The position numbers and the translations under genes are program-made. Below, piece after piece: positions 24,839 to 33,300 of a stretch of 64,000 nt of DNA; the first letter of the stretch is position 1; every line of letters begins with the position of its first letter. A model generated the notes under the pieces. It searched no databases and had not been told where the DNA came from. It was given only the letters and a program-made list of their open reading frames with translations. The stretch is from Lachnospiraceae bacterium (GTDB lineage Bacteria > Bacillota > Clostridia > Lachnospirales > Lachnospiraceae). The stretch is from the NCBI GenBank assembly GCA_017623675.1, contig JAGAOO010000040.1, positions 1 through 64,000 on the forward strand, in the 5' to 3' direction.

Positions 24839-24857
24839 GTTGCATTTACCTTGAAAA
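24839..24857. repeat. third copy of the 19-mer repeat
   Basis: GTTGCATTTACCTTGAAAA, identical to 21308-21326, preceded by TGCAAC at 24828. Together with the left copies it brackets the Rpn, XRE and IS30 genes. Confidence 0.8.
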
Positions 24858-24974
24858 TTTTGCAAATTTAATAATTTTCTCTATTTTTTATCATGTTTTA
24901 TAAATATATTGCTATCCTAAAAATTCCCATAATGTTCTCCCTTCCGCATTCAATTTCTTAGCCACAACTACTAT

Positions 24975-25565
24975 TTATGCAGGCACATCAAATTTGGGCA
25001 TTGCATCAATCACATCTTGAAGTGGTGACCATGACATAGGATCGAAGTCCTCAACTGAATCTTCTTCCTTTTCAAAGTTACCATTCTCTTTTACATTCTT
25101 CTTTTTCTCTAGCTCCGCTTCTGTATTTGGAAGTCTTTGATACTTAGGAGTAGCCTTATACTCATCAGCCACCTTATACATAGCAGCCAGAACATACTCC
25201 TTATATGGATCTTTATTTGAAACGCTTGCAGTCGTGGCCATAATAATATGGTTGGCTTGTTGCTTTGTTTTAGCATGCTTTAACTGTTCAGCCATAGCCT
25301 CTGCTCTAGCCCTAATCCGCAAATATTGGATATACATCTGTGGATTCGTTTCTTTTAAAAACTGCTCCTCTTTTTTTGTTAATTTCTTTCCAGCCTTTAA
25401 TTTTTGTAGAATCTTTGCACTCATTTTTGCTTTATCTTCTTCGGTCATTTCATCACTCACCTTATTCTGCACTTTTTCTAAAATGTACTTAACAATTTGA
25501 GCTTTCGAAAAAGAATCTATCGTTTCCTTTTCTTGATTTTGTTGAACAAACAAATTAATTTTCAT
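24975..25565 (-). CDS. Unrecognised charged helical protein (fourth gene of cluster)
   Basis: 196 residues, no signal peptide or membrane segment. It is mostly helical and charged (KMSAKILQKLKAGKKLTKKE, then MYIQYLRIRARAEAMAEQL), with an acidic C-terminus ending SPLQDVIDAMPKFDVPA. It begins 54 bases after the stop of the previous gene and ends the cluster. I recognise no family. The N-terminal KINLFVQQNQEKETID is short and hydrophilic, as in the companion proteins. Confidence 0.65.
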   Translation of the reverse strand: MKINLFVQQNQEKETIDSFSKAQIVKYILEKVQNKVSDEMTEEDKAKMSAKILQKLKAGKKLTKKEEQFLKETNPQMYIQYLRIRARAEAMAEQLKHAKTKQQANHIIMATTASVSNKDPYKEYVLAAMYKVADEYKATPKYQRLPNTEAELEKKKNVKENGNFEKEEDSVEDFDPMSWSPLQDVIDAMPKFDVPA

Positions 25566-25619
25566 AGTTTCTCATCCTTCATAAATATTATGCTACAACA
25601 TCTTTTTGAAAAACAATTC

Positions 25620-26711
25620 TCAAAACGCTTTTATTGTAATATCTTCAACCGGTGTTAGTTCTTTGGTTTCGTTTATATATTTTGCCCACTGGGCTTTTTC
25701 CTGATCAATATGCATTTCATTTTCATTGCCAATTCCGTAATTAGGCATTCCATTATTTGTTGCTTTAAGAAATGATTTGAATTCCGCTTCATTTATGTCC
25801 CCATTTAAGTAATCCTGCCAAAAATAATTGTGTGAAGCGAAGAGAAAATTATTCATATGTTCTCCCGCCCATTCCATAAAAGCTTTCGCCTTTTTATACT
25901 GTCCTTCATCTGCAAATTCTATTTCCCATTCATACTTTGATGCATTGGGCTTAGCACAACGAATTCCCCTCTCGTCTATAGCTATAATGTATATACCATC
26001 CATATTTTCATCCTCATAATTTATTTCGCGGGGAAACCGTGCTTGATATGTATCCGAAACAAGCATATCCATTTTTATTCTTAATGCCTCTTTCTCTTCT
26101 TCTTCCATCTTCTTTTCAATTTCATCTTCAATAAGCTGCTTTAATACATCTTCCGCTTCATCAAAGTGTTCAAGAAGTTCATCCCACTCTTTCAATGTAA
26201 ATGTCTGATTACCAATCGCAAAAGTAGGTTCGGTATCACCATTTTTAACTTTAATAATACCTTCTTCAATATATTTATTAAGAAGCTGCACGTAATCTTT
26301 TTTTTCTTCATTTGTTACATGTGCATCGGAATTATCTAATTTCTGTGAATCTACTTTTTCATCGCTGTCCGTATCATTTTCATTGACGCCCAATTCCTCT
26401 TGAGTCTCAATCCATGCCGTCCATATTTCCCGAGGAATACCCTTTAATTCACTAACTAAGGTTGTCTCTGAAGTTCTATCTTTCCAATCTATCTTAGCAA
26501 AATCCATAACCGAGTTTTCTGAAATTGTCTCATTCAAACTATCACTGTATGGAATCGTGGCTAAACCTGTTGGTTTCTCATCTGCTTTTGACTGTGATTT
26601 TTCTATTGCGCTCGATAATCCACTACAAAATGTATCTGCTTTTGCCACTCCTGTTGATTCATATCCACGATAACCAACTTGATAAGAATTCGTTATTGCT
26701 CCTATTCCCAT
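25620..26711 (-). CDS. Unrecognised 363-aa protein (third gene of cluster)
   Basis: 363 residues without signal peptide or membrane helix. The start MGIGAITNSYQVGYRGYEST is followed by a low-complexity Ser/Lys region, then an acidic coiled region (DEIEKKMEEEEKEALRIKMD) and a C-terminal domain with two Trp-rich patches (YEWEIEFADEGQYKKAKAF and NYFWQDYLNGDINEAEF). The N-terminal style resembles Lachnospiraceae proteins of the DUF6033 type encoded next to it. Function unknown. A terminator lies 82 bases upstream, so it may have its own promoter in 26712-26792. Confidence 0.7.
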   Translation of the reverse strand: MGIGAITNSYQVGYRGYESTGVAKADTFCSGLSSAIEKSQSKADEKPTGLATIPYSDSLNETISENSVMDFAKIDWKDRTSETTLVSELKGIPREIWTAWIETQEELGVNENDTDSDEKVDSQKLDNSDAHVTNEEKKDYVQLLNKYIEEGIIKVKNGDTEPTFAIGNQTFTLKEWDELLEHFDEAEDVLKQLIEDEIEKKMEEEEKEALRIKMDMLVSDTYQARFPREINYEDENMDGIYIIAIDERGIRCAKPNASKYEWEIEFADEGQYKKAKAFMEWAGEHMNNFLFASHNYFWQDYLNGDINEAEFKSFLKATNNGMPNYGIGNENEMHIDQEKAQWAKYINETKELTPVEDITIKAF

Positions 26712-26792
26712 AATTACTCCTTCCCGCAGTTGTTCTGTCAGTCACAACTGCACCGTTCTCCAGAAAGGTCCAAACGGCTATTATAATATAAA

Positions 26793-26838
26793 AAAGCGTA
26801 CCATCCAACAAATTCAATCCGTTGAATAAATACGCTTT
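26793..26838 (-). terminator. intrinsic terminator inside the cluster
   Basis: AAAGCGTA (26793-26800) pairs with TACGCTTT (26831-26838), followed on the minus strand by TTTTTTATATTATAA. It ends the transcript of the two upstream genes. Confidence 0.75.
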
Positions 26839-26897
26839 CCTTAGCTTAATTATTTTATCGACATTATATATATAAATCTTTAGTTATAATTTAGTGC

Positions 26898-27809
26898 TTA
26901 TCCCTTGAAATCAAAGTTTTGTCCAACTGTCTTTTCTTCCTCTGTCATAACCGTTTTCGCAGAATTGTCATAAGCATATTTTGAAACCTGGCTAATCAAA
27001 TCTTCTATTGAATCCGCTTTGATTTCAATATACTCTTTATTTTCAGATTCGCTAATGACATCATCATCTTTATCAGTATGATTCTTAAGCTCCTCTTGTT
27101 TCGCTCTTTGTTCTTCGCGGGATTTCTCAAGTCTCTCTTCTTTAGCCTTCTTCTCCGCCTGTTTCTTTTCCTTTGCTTTTGCTGCTTTCTTTTCTGCCTG
27201 CTTCTTCTCAATTCTTTTTGCCTGATCCTTCGTTGATTTCTCTAATGTAGCAAAAAAGCTGGTAGAACCATCCGAATTTACAGACATACCAAAGTTTTTG
27301 ATACTCGCTCCGCTACTTGCTAAACTATTTTTTGCATTTGCAAGCTGGCTTTGTGACATAGCTATGATGCCCTCATATTTCTTTCGGTAAGATTCATCAT
27401 TCGCCATCTGTTCCAGTTTTGCATCATCGATTAACACAACCTGCTTATTCGCATTTCCATAAGCAGCTACATTAGCCTGCACCTGTGATTTCATATCCTG
27501 ACTGACTGCGATGAACTCCATATTACCAAACTTAGCTTTCAATTTGCTGTAATACTCTTTTGCTTTGTCAGATAACTGTATATCACCAATTGACATACCA
27601 ACTCCATCTTTATAAGATGGCACAAGTGGACTGCCGGTGCTAATCGGACTCCATGTGGATATTTTAATTTCCTTATCTGTTTTTGAAATCGCCTCACCAG
27701 AAGAATTAGAAGCTGATTGATTCTTAGACACTTCTTCCTTCTTCTTTGTAGATTGATTCCGTGTTTGATTTGTCTGCTGATATGCAGATACTCCATATAA
27801 ATTTGCCAT
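26898..27809 (-). CDS. DUF6033-like protein (second gene of cluster)
   Basis: 303 residues, no signal peptide. It begins ANLYGVSAYQQTNQTRNQ, contains the stretch DIQLSDKAKEYYSKLKAKFG and DMKSQVQANVAAYGNANKQ near residues 85-125, then a Lys/Glu-rich coil (KKQAEKKAAKAKEKKQAEKK). This pattern matches what I remember as DUF6033, a Firmicutes family of unknown function; the assignment is from memory. It starts 43 bases after its upstream partner, whose product is also helical. Possibly exported by a non-classical route; that is inference. Confidence 0.7.
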   Translation of the reverse strand: MANLYGVSAYQQTNQTRNQSTKKKEEVSKNQSASNSSGEAISKTDKEIKISTWSPISTGSPLVPSYKDGVGMSIGDIQLSDKAKEYYSKLKAKFGNMEFIAVSQDMKSQVQANVAAYGNANKQVVLIDDAKLEQMANDESYRKKYEGIIAMSQSQLANAKNSLASSGASIKNFGMSVNSDGSTSFFATLEKSTKDQAKRIEKKQAEKKAAKAKEKKQAEKKAKEERLEKSREEQRAKQEELKNHTDKDDDVISESENKEYIEIKADSIEDLISQVSKYAYDNSAKTVMTEEEKTVGQNFDFKG

Positions 27810-27851
27810 GTGATTACCTCCTTGTACACATAATAGAAATCCTTTTCTATT

Positions 27852-28463
27852 TTACTCTGTAGCCGTACCTTCCATGGATGCCACAGCAGCTGCCATAGTA
27901 TCCTCTACAGCAACTATTTCCGGACCAGCTGCAAATGCTTCCTGTCCTTCTGCTTCTTCCATCGCATCTACCTGTTCCTTTTTCTCCTCATCTTCCCATA
28001 GCGATTCGTGTTTCTTTCTGTCTTTTTCTCTAATCTGAGCCATCATTTGAGCATTTTTTGCCATCTGATACAAATCACTATCATATTCCATTAATTTCTT
28101 TTCATCGGATTGCGGAACTATATCTCCATGCATCAAACGTCTGGCAACCGTCATAATCCTGGCCAAATCTTCAAAACCTTCTTTTTCTGCTTCCACCTTT
28201 TGCTGCGTTGCAATCTCGTTAAACTTCGTATCCCACTGCTCCATCAACTGATCCATATAATTCTGATATTCATTTTGTTTCTCGGCAACAGCGTTATATG
28301 TTAATTCTAAAGCGGCAGCTTCATTCGCAAAAACAACCGAACCATTTTCCGTTGTTTTTATCTTCATATCCAAATCTGACTTCTGTTGCGCTAACTTGCA
28401 TTTCTGGATATTATATGATTTCAACTGCATACTATAAGCTTGGCGTGCTTCTCCAACTGTCAT
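27852..28463 (-). CDS. Unrecognised coiled-coil protein (first gene of cluster)
   Basis: 203 residues. Residues 1-95 form a long heptad-like helix (KLAQQKSDLDMKIKTT, later NAVAEKQNEYQNYMDQLMEQ) of the length and style seen in FliJ-type or secretion-chaperone coils. The C-terminus is acidic and Ala-rich (VAVEDTMAAAVASMEG). It starts ATG 28463 behind AGGAGG. No family is recognised. Its promoter should lie within 28464-28560. Confidence 0.65.
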   Translation of the reverse strand: MTVGEARQAYSMQLKSYNIQKCKLAQQKSDLDMKIKTTENGSVVFANEAAALELTYNAVAEKQNEYQNYMDQLMEQWDTKFNEIATQQKVEAEKEGFEDLARIMTVARRLMHGDIVPQSDEKKLMEYDSDLYQMAKNAQMMAQIREKDRKKHESLWEDEEKKEQVDAMEEAEGQEAFAAGPEIVAVEDTMAAAVASMEGTATE

Positions 28464-28560
28464 ACGCGTTCCTCCTTATCCACTTGCTAAGAATCATTCA
28501 TTTTTAAATACTTGGGAAATTTCAGAAAACTCTGTAAGAAATGAAATAGAATAAGCATAA

Positions 28561-28584
28561 TCGAGTAGGCTGACTCCTACTCGA
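28561..28584. repeat. 9-bp perfect hairpin in the 402-bp gap
   Basis: TCGAGTAGG (28561-28569) pairs with CCTACTCGA (28576-28584) around CTGACT. No T run follows on either strand, so it is more likely an operator or RNA element than a terminator. Beside it and the terminator at 28762 the gap 28464-28865 holds nothing I can call. Confidence 0.6.
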
Positions 28585-28761
28585 CGTGCAATCAATGGCA
28601 TCTCACTCCTTGAGAATTACAATCCGAAATCCTTTTCTTCTTATAAAATGTTATAATTATGCTTATCTAAATCATGTATCGGCAGGTGGCTGGTAATACT
28701 TTAGTTATTAATGAGATAATCTATATATAATTCTGATGTTGTAATATATCTTTAATACTAA

Positions 28762-28800
28762 AAACGTCTAGAGCAATATCAAAATTTGCCCTAGACGTTT
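28762..28800 (-). terminator. intrinsic terminator of the MerR gene
   Basis: AAACGTCTAG (28762-28771) pairs with CTAGACGTTT (28791-28800); on the minus strand TTTTTAG follows. It lies 66 bases after the MerR stop codon. Confidence 0.75.
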
Positions 28801-28865
28801 CAATCAAGAATCTGTTTGTTTTTTACAATGTCATACTTCATTAAAAAAATACAATTTAACATTTA

Positions 28866-29591
28866 CTACTGACAGTAAATTTCAATTGCTTTAGCAGTAA
28901 ACTTAGCAGTTCCTTCTCCGCCATAACTGTTAATATTCTCAGTAAATTCTCCACCACTTGCATACATCTTTCCAAGTCCTGACAAAATTTCCTTCGAGCA
29001 TTTATAAAAATGTTCTGATATAAAATCCTGCAATTTTTTAACCTGTAATTGAACTATATCACTTGCAGCCTCCTGATCCTTCAGTTTTCCAAATTCCGCA
29101 AAAATTAACATTAAATTGTTAATCACATCTTTTTGCTGGACATCCGTCATATTCTTAGACCTTTCTTCATATTCGTGATATTCGGAAGTCTCTCCCCATT
29201 GCTCTTTTGCACGTTTTGAATATTCATCAATCTTTTTTTTGTCAAATACTGTAAAATCCATTTTCTTCACTCCTATCGTTTTGATTCTTCGAGCAAAATC
29301 AATCAGATGCTCTAGATGCTCTTTTTTCAAGGTCAATAACTCTATCTGTTGTTCAAGTGCCTTTTCCCTGTCAAAATTAGGTGCATCAACAATCTCCTTA
29401 ATTTCTTTTAAAGAAAATTCCAATTCCTTAAACAGTAAAATCTGTTGCAACCGTTCCAATGCTGTATCGTCATACAACCTGTATCCAGACTCAGTGTATT
29501 TACTTGGCTTTAAGAGTCCAATGGTATCATAATATTGCAGAGTGCGTATACTCACTCCAGTCAATTTACTAACTTCATTTACTATCATCAT
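28866..29591 (-). CDS. MerR-family regulator with TipAS-like ligand domain
   Basis: 241 residues. The N-terminal MerR helix-turn-helix is VNEVSKLTGVSIRTLQYYD, then RLYDDTALERLQQILLFKEL. A dimerisation coil follows and the C-terminal 120 residues are a TipAS-type antibiotic or ligand-recognition domain (SKRAKEQWGETSEYHEYEER). I place the start at ATG 29591, eight bases after AGGAGG. Family members sense small molecules and autoactivate from a 19-bp-spaced promoter, which is present just upstream. No efflux gene is adjacent, so the regulon is unknown. Confidence 0.88.
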   Translation of the reverse strand: MMIVNEVSKLTGVSIRTLQYYDTIGLLKPSKYTESGYRLYDDTALERLQQILLFKELEFSLKEIKEIVDAPNFDREKALEQQIELLTLKKEHLEHLIDFARRIKTIGVKKMDFTVFDKKKIDEYSKRAKEQWGETSEYHEYEERSKNMTDVQQKDVINNLMLIFAEFGKLKDQEAASDIVQLQVKKLQDFISEHFYKCSKEILSGLGKMYASGGEFTENINSYGGEGTAKFTAKAIEIYCQ

Positions 29592-29617
29592 TGGCATTTC
29601 CTCCTCTCGATAAACAT

Positions 29618-29648
29618 ACTCTAAACTATTACGCAACGTAGGAGTCAA
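29618..29648 (-). promoter_or_regulatory. MerR-type promoter with 19-bp spacer
   Basis: On the minus strand TTGACT (29648-29643) and TAGAGT (29623-29618) are separated by exactly 19 bases, the long spacer that MerR proteins untwist. The spacer holds the dyad TACG-TTG-CGTA with outer ACT/AGT. This is strong evidence for autoregulation. Confidence 0.8.
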
Positions 29649-29823
29649 TAGTTTTTATACACATTTCAAAATAATTTTCTTCCTTCTTATCCTCCTAATA
29701 ACACAATTTTACAATTACAGTAGGGAGTATAGCAACCTCATCTTTCATTATAATCAAGGTTGTTCCACTTAAAATGCGAACTTACCATTTTGTCATATAC
29801 CGATTTATCAACATAAATGCTTT

Positions 29824-29955
29824 TCAATAATAATAATTGATAATAGTAATATGAGGTCTAACTAATTTAGCTAAAGGGTCATATTTTTCTCGTATATTAT
29901 CAATCACTTCCATATTGTAAAAATCCGGGAATATCATTATCGTTCTTAAGTTCAT
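29824..29955 (-). pseudogene. N-terminal fragment of a 2H phosphoesterase (2'-5' RNA ligase-like)
   Basis: From ATG 29955 the frame gives NLRTIMIFPDFYNMEVIDNI and REKYDPLAKLVRPHITI, the first third of a 2'-5' RNA ligase/2H phosphoesterase family protein with the first H-x-T motif (HIT). It then runs into INYYY and stops at 29824. The second catalytic HxT half is missing. Length is about 43 residues against about 170 in the family, so it is a remnant. Confidence 0.6.
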
Positions 29956-30066
29956 TGTCTGCCTCCATAAAATTCCGATTTGTTGAGCGGTTCCATTCGC
30001 ATTTCGCTGCACTTCATGCTATCGAAAAAATTCTCTGTAAAAGCATCTGATGATTTATGGGTCTAT

Positions 30067-30726
30067 TCAACTCTTGCTAATTCGTAAACTGCAAACCGAA
30101 TAATACAGCATTACCAGCCCGGCACTTAATAAAGCACCGCCAATAATATCTGTAAGCCAATGTACCCCTGATATCAATCTTCCCCCTACCATAAATACGG
30201 TAAATGCAATCATGATCCATGCTATACACCTTCTAAGCCCGTTCCTTTGGATACGGTTATGGAACTGCATAACTGCCGTTGGCATCACGCACATAACAAG
30301 CATTGTTGTTGATGAAGGATAGGAAGCTTCCAGATATCCTTCTATCAATACAGGTCTATAATTAATAACAAACAGTTCGAAGAACACATACGCTGCCATT
30401 ACAATCAGATAGAATCCGCCATGCACCAGAATGTCAAAATCCACTTTCAAGAAACTCTTCCTCCGGATTAACTGAATCAATCCCAGAACTGCAAATCCGA
30501 ATACAAAGCCAAACGGCACCAAGCCTAACCAATCTGTGATTGTATATAACTGCATATTCACTCCTGTAAGATTGTGAAAGAATCCATTCAAGGTTGCAAA
30601 TCCCACTGACGAACCTTTCGGTCCGATTGCCTGTACATCCAGATAACGAATTGCTACCGTCCACAGTATAAATGCTACAAGCAAACAGATTGTAATACAG
30701 AAATTCCTTTGATTTTTCTTCTTCAT
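30067..30726 (-). CDS. PAP2-superfamily membrane phosphatase
   Basis: 219 residues with about six hydrophobic helices. The phosphatase motifs are YPSSTTMLVMCVM (PSxH-like with Thr in place of His) and SGVHWLTDIIGG (SRxxxxxHxxxD-like) near residue 185. The family dephosphorylates lipid phosphates such as undecaprenyl diphosphate. The middle His of motif two is replaced in this reading by Thr, which should be confirmed. It starts ATG 30726 and lies alone, 108 bases from the XRE gene. Confidence 0.78.
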   Translation of the reverse strand: MKKKNQRNFCITICLLVAFILWTVAIRYLDVQAIGPKGSSVGFATLNGFFHNLTGVNMQLYTITDWLGLVPFGFVFGFAVLGLIQLIRRKSFLKVDFDILVHGGFYLIVMAAYVFFELFVINYRPVLIEGYLEASYPSSTTMLVMCVMPTAVMQFHNRIQRNGLRRCIAWIMIAFTVFMVGGRLISGVHWLTDIIGGALLSAGLVMLYYSVCSLRISKS

Positions 30727-30834
30727 TTTTCATCCATCCTTTTATATTGTATTTGGCTTTCGCCTGAATACACTTTAATAAAATGAAAAAATGAATGAAA
30801 GAATTGAGCCGTCACATCTATGACACGAATCGTA

Positions 30835-31440
30835 TCATGTCCATTTTATCAGCATCAAAGCCTTTATTATTAAGAATATAAATGTAAACATTGCTGCATA
30901 CGGTTGCAGACTTATCATGAAAAAGAGAGCACCAACTGCACTTAATCCTAATGAAACTTTATCCTTACTTCGTAACCAGAACGTGGATTTACTATTTTGC
31001 AATGCAAGGATAAGGATTCCCCATATTACCATCCAAAAAACCACAATCAAATATGGTATTTTCACATAAGGCTCTATTTCAGTTAGTGAGAGTAATGTAA
31101 CTTCCTGAATAACGCCATCCACTCTTTGGCCAAATAAAGGCAGGAAAAAGAACATTGCCACACTACAATCAAGCAAGCCGAAAACCATATCACGAAAATG
31201 CTTTTCTTTTTGCTTATTGCTTTCTTCCGCAATTGTCAGCACCTCATCACTGGATAGCAGGTCATCTAATGACACCGAAAAATAACTTGATATAGCTTTC
31301 AGTGAATCAATATTCGGATATCCTCTGCCGGATTCCCACTTTGAAATGGCAGTACGGGATACATATAGCACCTCTGCCAGTTCTTCCTGTGTAAGACCTT
31401 TTTGTTTTCTTAATTCCTGTAATTTTTCATTGAATTCCAT
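30835..31440 (-). CDS. XRE-family regulator with membrane domain
   Basis: 201 residues from ATG 31440. The helix-turn-helix (LRKQKGLTQEELAEVLYVSR, then AISKWESGRGYPNIDSL) is at residues 8-65. The second half has about four hydrophobic helices (MVFGLLDCSVAMFFFLPLFG and later ALFFMISLQPYAAMFTF), so the protein is a membrane-tethered regulator. This type is common in Firmicutes and pairs with small membrane proteins; here a DUF3784 gene precedes it with a four-base gap. Signal unknown. Confidence 0.82.
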   Translation of the reverse strand: MEFNEKLQELRKQKGLTQEELAEVLYVSRTAISKWESGRGYPNIDSLKAISSYFSVSLDDLLSSDEVLTIAEESNKQKEKHFRDMVFGLLDCSVAMFFFLPLFGQRVDGVIQEVTLLSLTEIEPYVKIPYLIVVFWMVIWGILILALQNSKSTFWLRSKDKVSLGLSAVGALFFMISLQPYAAMFTFIFLIIKALMLIKWT

Positions 31441-31444
31441 AAGC

Positions 31445-31759
31445 CTATTTCCTATATTTCTTCTCAATCACTAATACATAAATCACCATAAACGCAATCA
31501 CTTCGAGCATAACCCCTACAACCGAAAGCATTATGTATGGTGAATTCTCTCCTGCAAGCAAAGGCAATCCCAGCAAATCAAATACAACTCCAAAGATGCA
31601 CCACATGATTCCCATGGTACGGTTATATCTTCTTGTATCTGACACTTGAAACATCTCTGCATTTGCCCAAAAGCCCATTGGTTTCTTAGAAAAGAAAGCC
31701 AATACTCCTAGCCCTACAAATACTAAACCTACTATTGCCCATATAATAAAAGCCATCAT
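31445..31759 (-). CDS. DUF3784 family membrane protein
   Basis: About 104 residues with three hydrophobic helices. The signature is AFFSKKPMGFWANAEMFQVS, then RRYNRTMGIMWCIFGVVFDL, which is DUF3784. Function unknown. The start is uncertain: ATG 31759 stands 14 bases after GGAGG, and a closer GTG is out of reasonable spacing. It shares a transcript with the XRE membrane regulator, the usual neighbour of this family. Confidence 0.75.
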   Translation of the reverse strand: MMAFIIWAIVGLVFVGLGVLAFFSKKPMGFWANAEMFQVSDTRRYNRTMGIMWCIFGVVFDLLGLPLLAGENSPYIMLSVVGVMLEVIAFMVIYVLVIEKKYRK

Positions 31760-31819
31760 GGTATGAACATTCACCTCCAAAACTTACACTTCTATAACCA
31801 TGTCCTACCTGCATATCAA

Positions 31820-33217
31820 TTATCCAAATTTTTTCATTTCTTCAAACATATCTGCACTAATATAACTGCCTGCCTTCAAGTATTCCGTTACATTTATGGC
31901 ACAATCAAATACTCCTATCATTCCATCAATAGACTGTACCAAACCATTCCACTCTGTTCCATAAACCATCCGCAACCGCTTCCAATCAGTATACATGCGG
32001 ACTGCCGGTCTGTCATATTTTCCTTCCATAGTAGGAAGTTTGATGCCAGCACCTTGTTTCAGAACGGTTTCACCATTTTCATCCCCTTTCGGAAGCTCAC
32101 TATCACTCTGCACAGGGATTAAAAATTTTGCCTTTACCATCTCTTTCGACATAAATCTATAATACAATGTGTAGACCAATTCTGCATCTGCGCCCTCCGG
32201 TTTGCTCAGTTGTCCCAATAACAGTATCCAGCGAACCAAGGCAGGATTCGTAACCGGAATATCCTGTGGTCTTGCATTACTATAATCCGGTGGCGGAACA
32301 AGCATACCTGCCACAATTGTAGTCTGTTCGGAAATAATACTGGCACCACAAGCTCCATTTAAATAAAATGTACTTCCCAGAAAATTATAAATACCGTCCT
32401 TTGATTCTCCATTTTCAATTTTTTTAATTTCGAATTGTTCCTCCGAGAATCGTTTCTCCATCATTCTTTTATCAGCTTCAGCAAAAATCAAAATATTCGG
32501 CGGGGTACACAGATACCCTTCGTCATTTTGCTTGACCGTTTGGGAAAACATATATGGTTCTCCGGTGTCTTTACTGTACACGCAATAAATCGCATCTGCT
32601 TCTAAAATCTTTTTAGAAAGTGCTGCACCTAAAATGTCTAATTTTCGTTTATTTTCCTGTTTTGTTTCTTCACTTTCTGTCTGATCTTTTTTTGAATGCA
32701 ACACGGAAAACATACGCCAGATTTCTACACAATCGGTGATACTCAATTCCTCGATATCATTATCAGACAACTCTAAATTCTGTCTCTTTGCATAAATGAA
32801 GCCTACTGTTTTGGCATATTCATCATATACATCTGCGACAGTAGCAACTTTTGAAAAAAGAACCATTCCCCTTTTAATATTTTGCAATTTCCCTTTTTCC
32901 AAACGTAGTGTTGCATAACAATCGGATGCCTTTTGTACTACTTCATGAGGTGACGTCCTAATTTCCACAATAGTGTTTGAAATTACAGTATCATTATCCT
33001 GCCCCGGGTTTGCCAAATACACCGTATCTCTAGCATAAATTGTTCCTTTTATCCATCCTGTTACTACCAGATCATCCGAATTTGGCAACGAAAAGGTATC
33101 CCATATACCGAATACATAGCCAGATGTACTTTCCGGTTTATTGCTTGCTTCTTCTATTTCTGCGTAACTTGCTGGTTTTTTCTCTCCTTTACGGGAAAAT
33201 ATGTCCTTTAACCCCAT
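31820..33217 (-). CDS. EF-Tu domain-2-like plus SseB-like protein of unknown function
   Basis: 465 residues. Residues about 32-130 form a beta-barrel that resembles domain 2 of translation factors (VVTGWIKGTIYARDTVYLAN and LRLEKGKLQNIKRGMVLFSK). The C-terminal 270 residues resemble SseB domains (AIYCVYSKDTGEPYMFSQ, PPNILIFAEADKRMMEK). No GTPase domain is present and there is no signal peptide. I have seen this arrangement only as uncharacterised Firmicutes proteins. The combination is recognisable but its role is not. Confidence 0.55.
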   Translation of the reverse strand: MGLKDIFSRKGEKKPASYAEIEEASNKPESTSGYVFGIWDTFSLPNSDDLVVTGWIKGTIYARDTVYLANPGQDNDTVISNTIVEIRTSPHEVVQKASDCYATLRLEKGKLQNIKRGMVLFSKVATVADVYDEYAKTVGFIYAKRQNLELSDNDIEELSITDCVEIWRMFSVLHSKKDQTESEETKQENKRKLDILGAALSKKILEADAIYCVYSKDTGEPYMFSQTVKQNDEGYLCTPPNILIFAEADKRMMEKRFSEEQFEIKKIENGESKDGIYNFLGSTFYLNGACGASIISEQTTIVAGMLVPPPDYSNARPQDIPVTNPALVRWILLLGQLSKPEGADAELVYTLYYRFMSKEMVKAKFLIPVQSDSELPKGDENGETVLKQGAGIKLPTMEGKYDRPAVRMYTDWKRLRMVYGTEWNGLVQSIDGMIGVFDCAINVTEYLKAGSYISADMFEEMKKFG

Positions 33218-33300
33218 TGTTTTTCTCCTAATATTTCATGATATATAATAATTATAACATACTTTAGTAACAACGGGCAAAAGAAAGGTCTGAGAAATTA

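Noticed and set aside
29766..29820. Short match to the DUF4291 stretch GSHFKLDRM
   Set aside because: The shared sequence is under 20 bases, so chance cannot be excluded.
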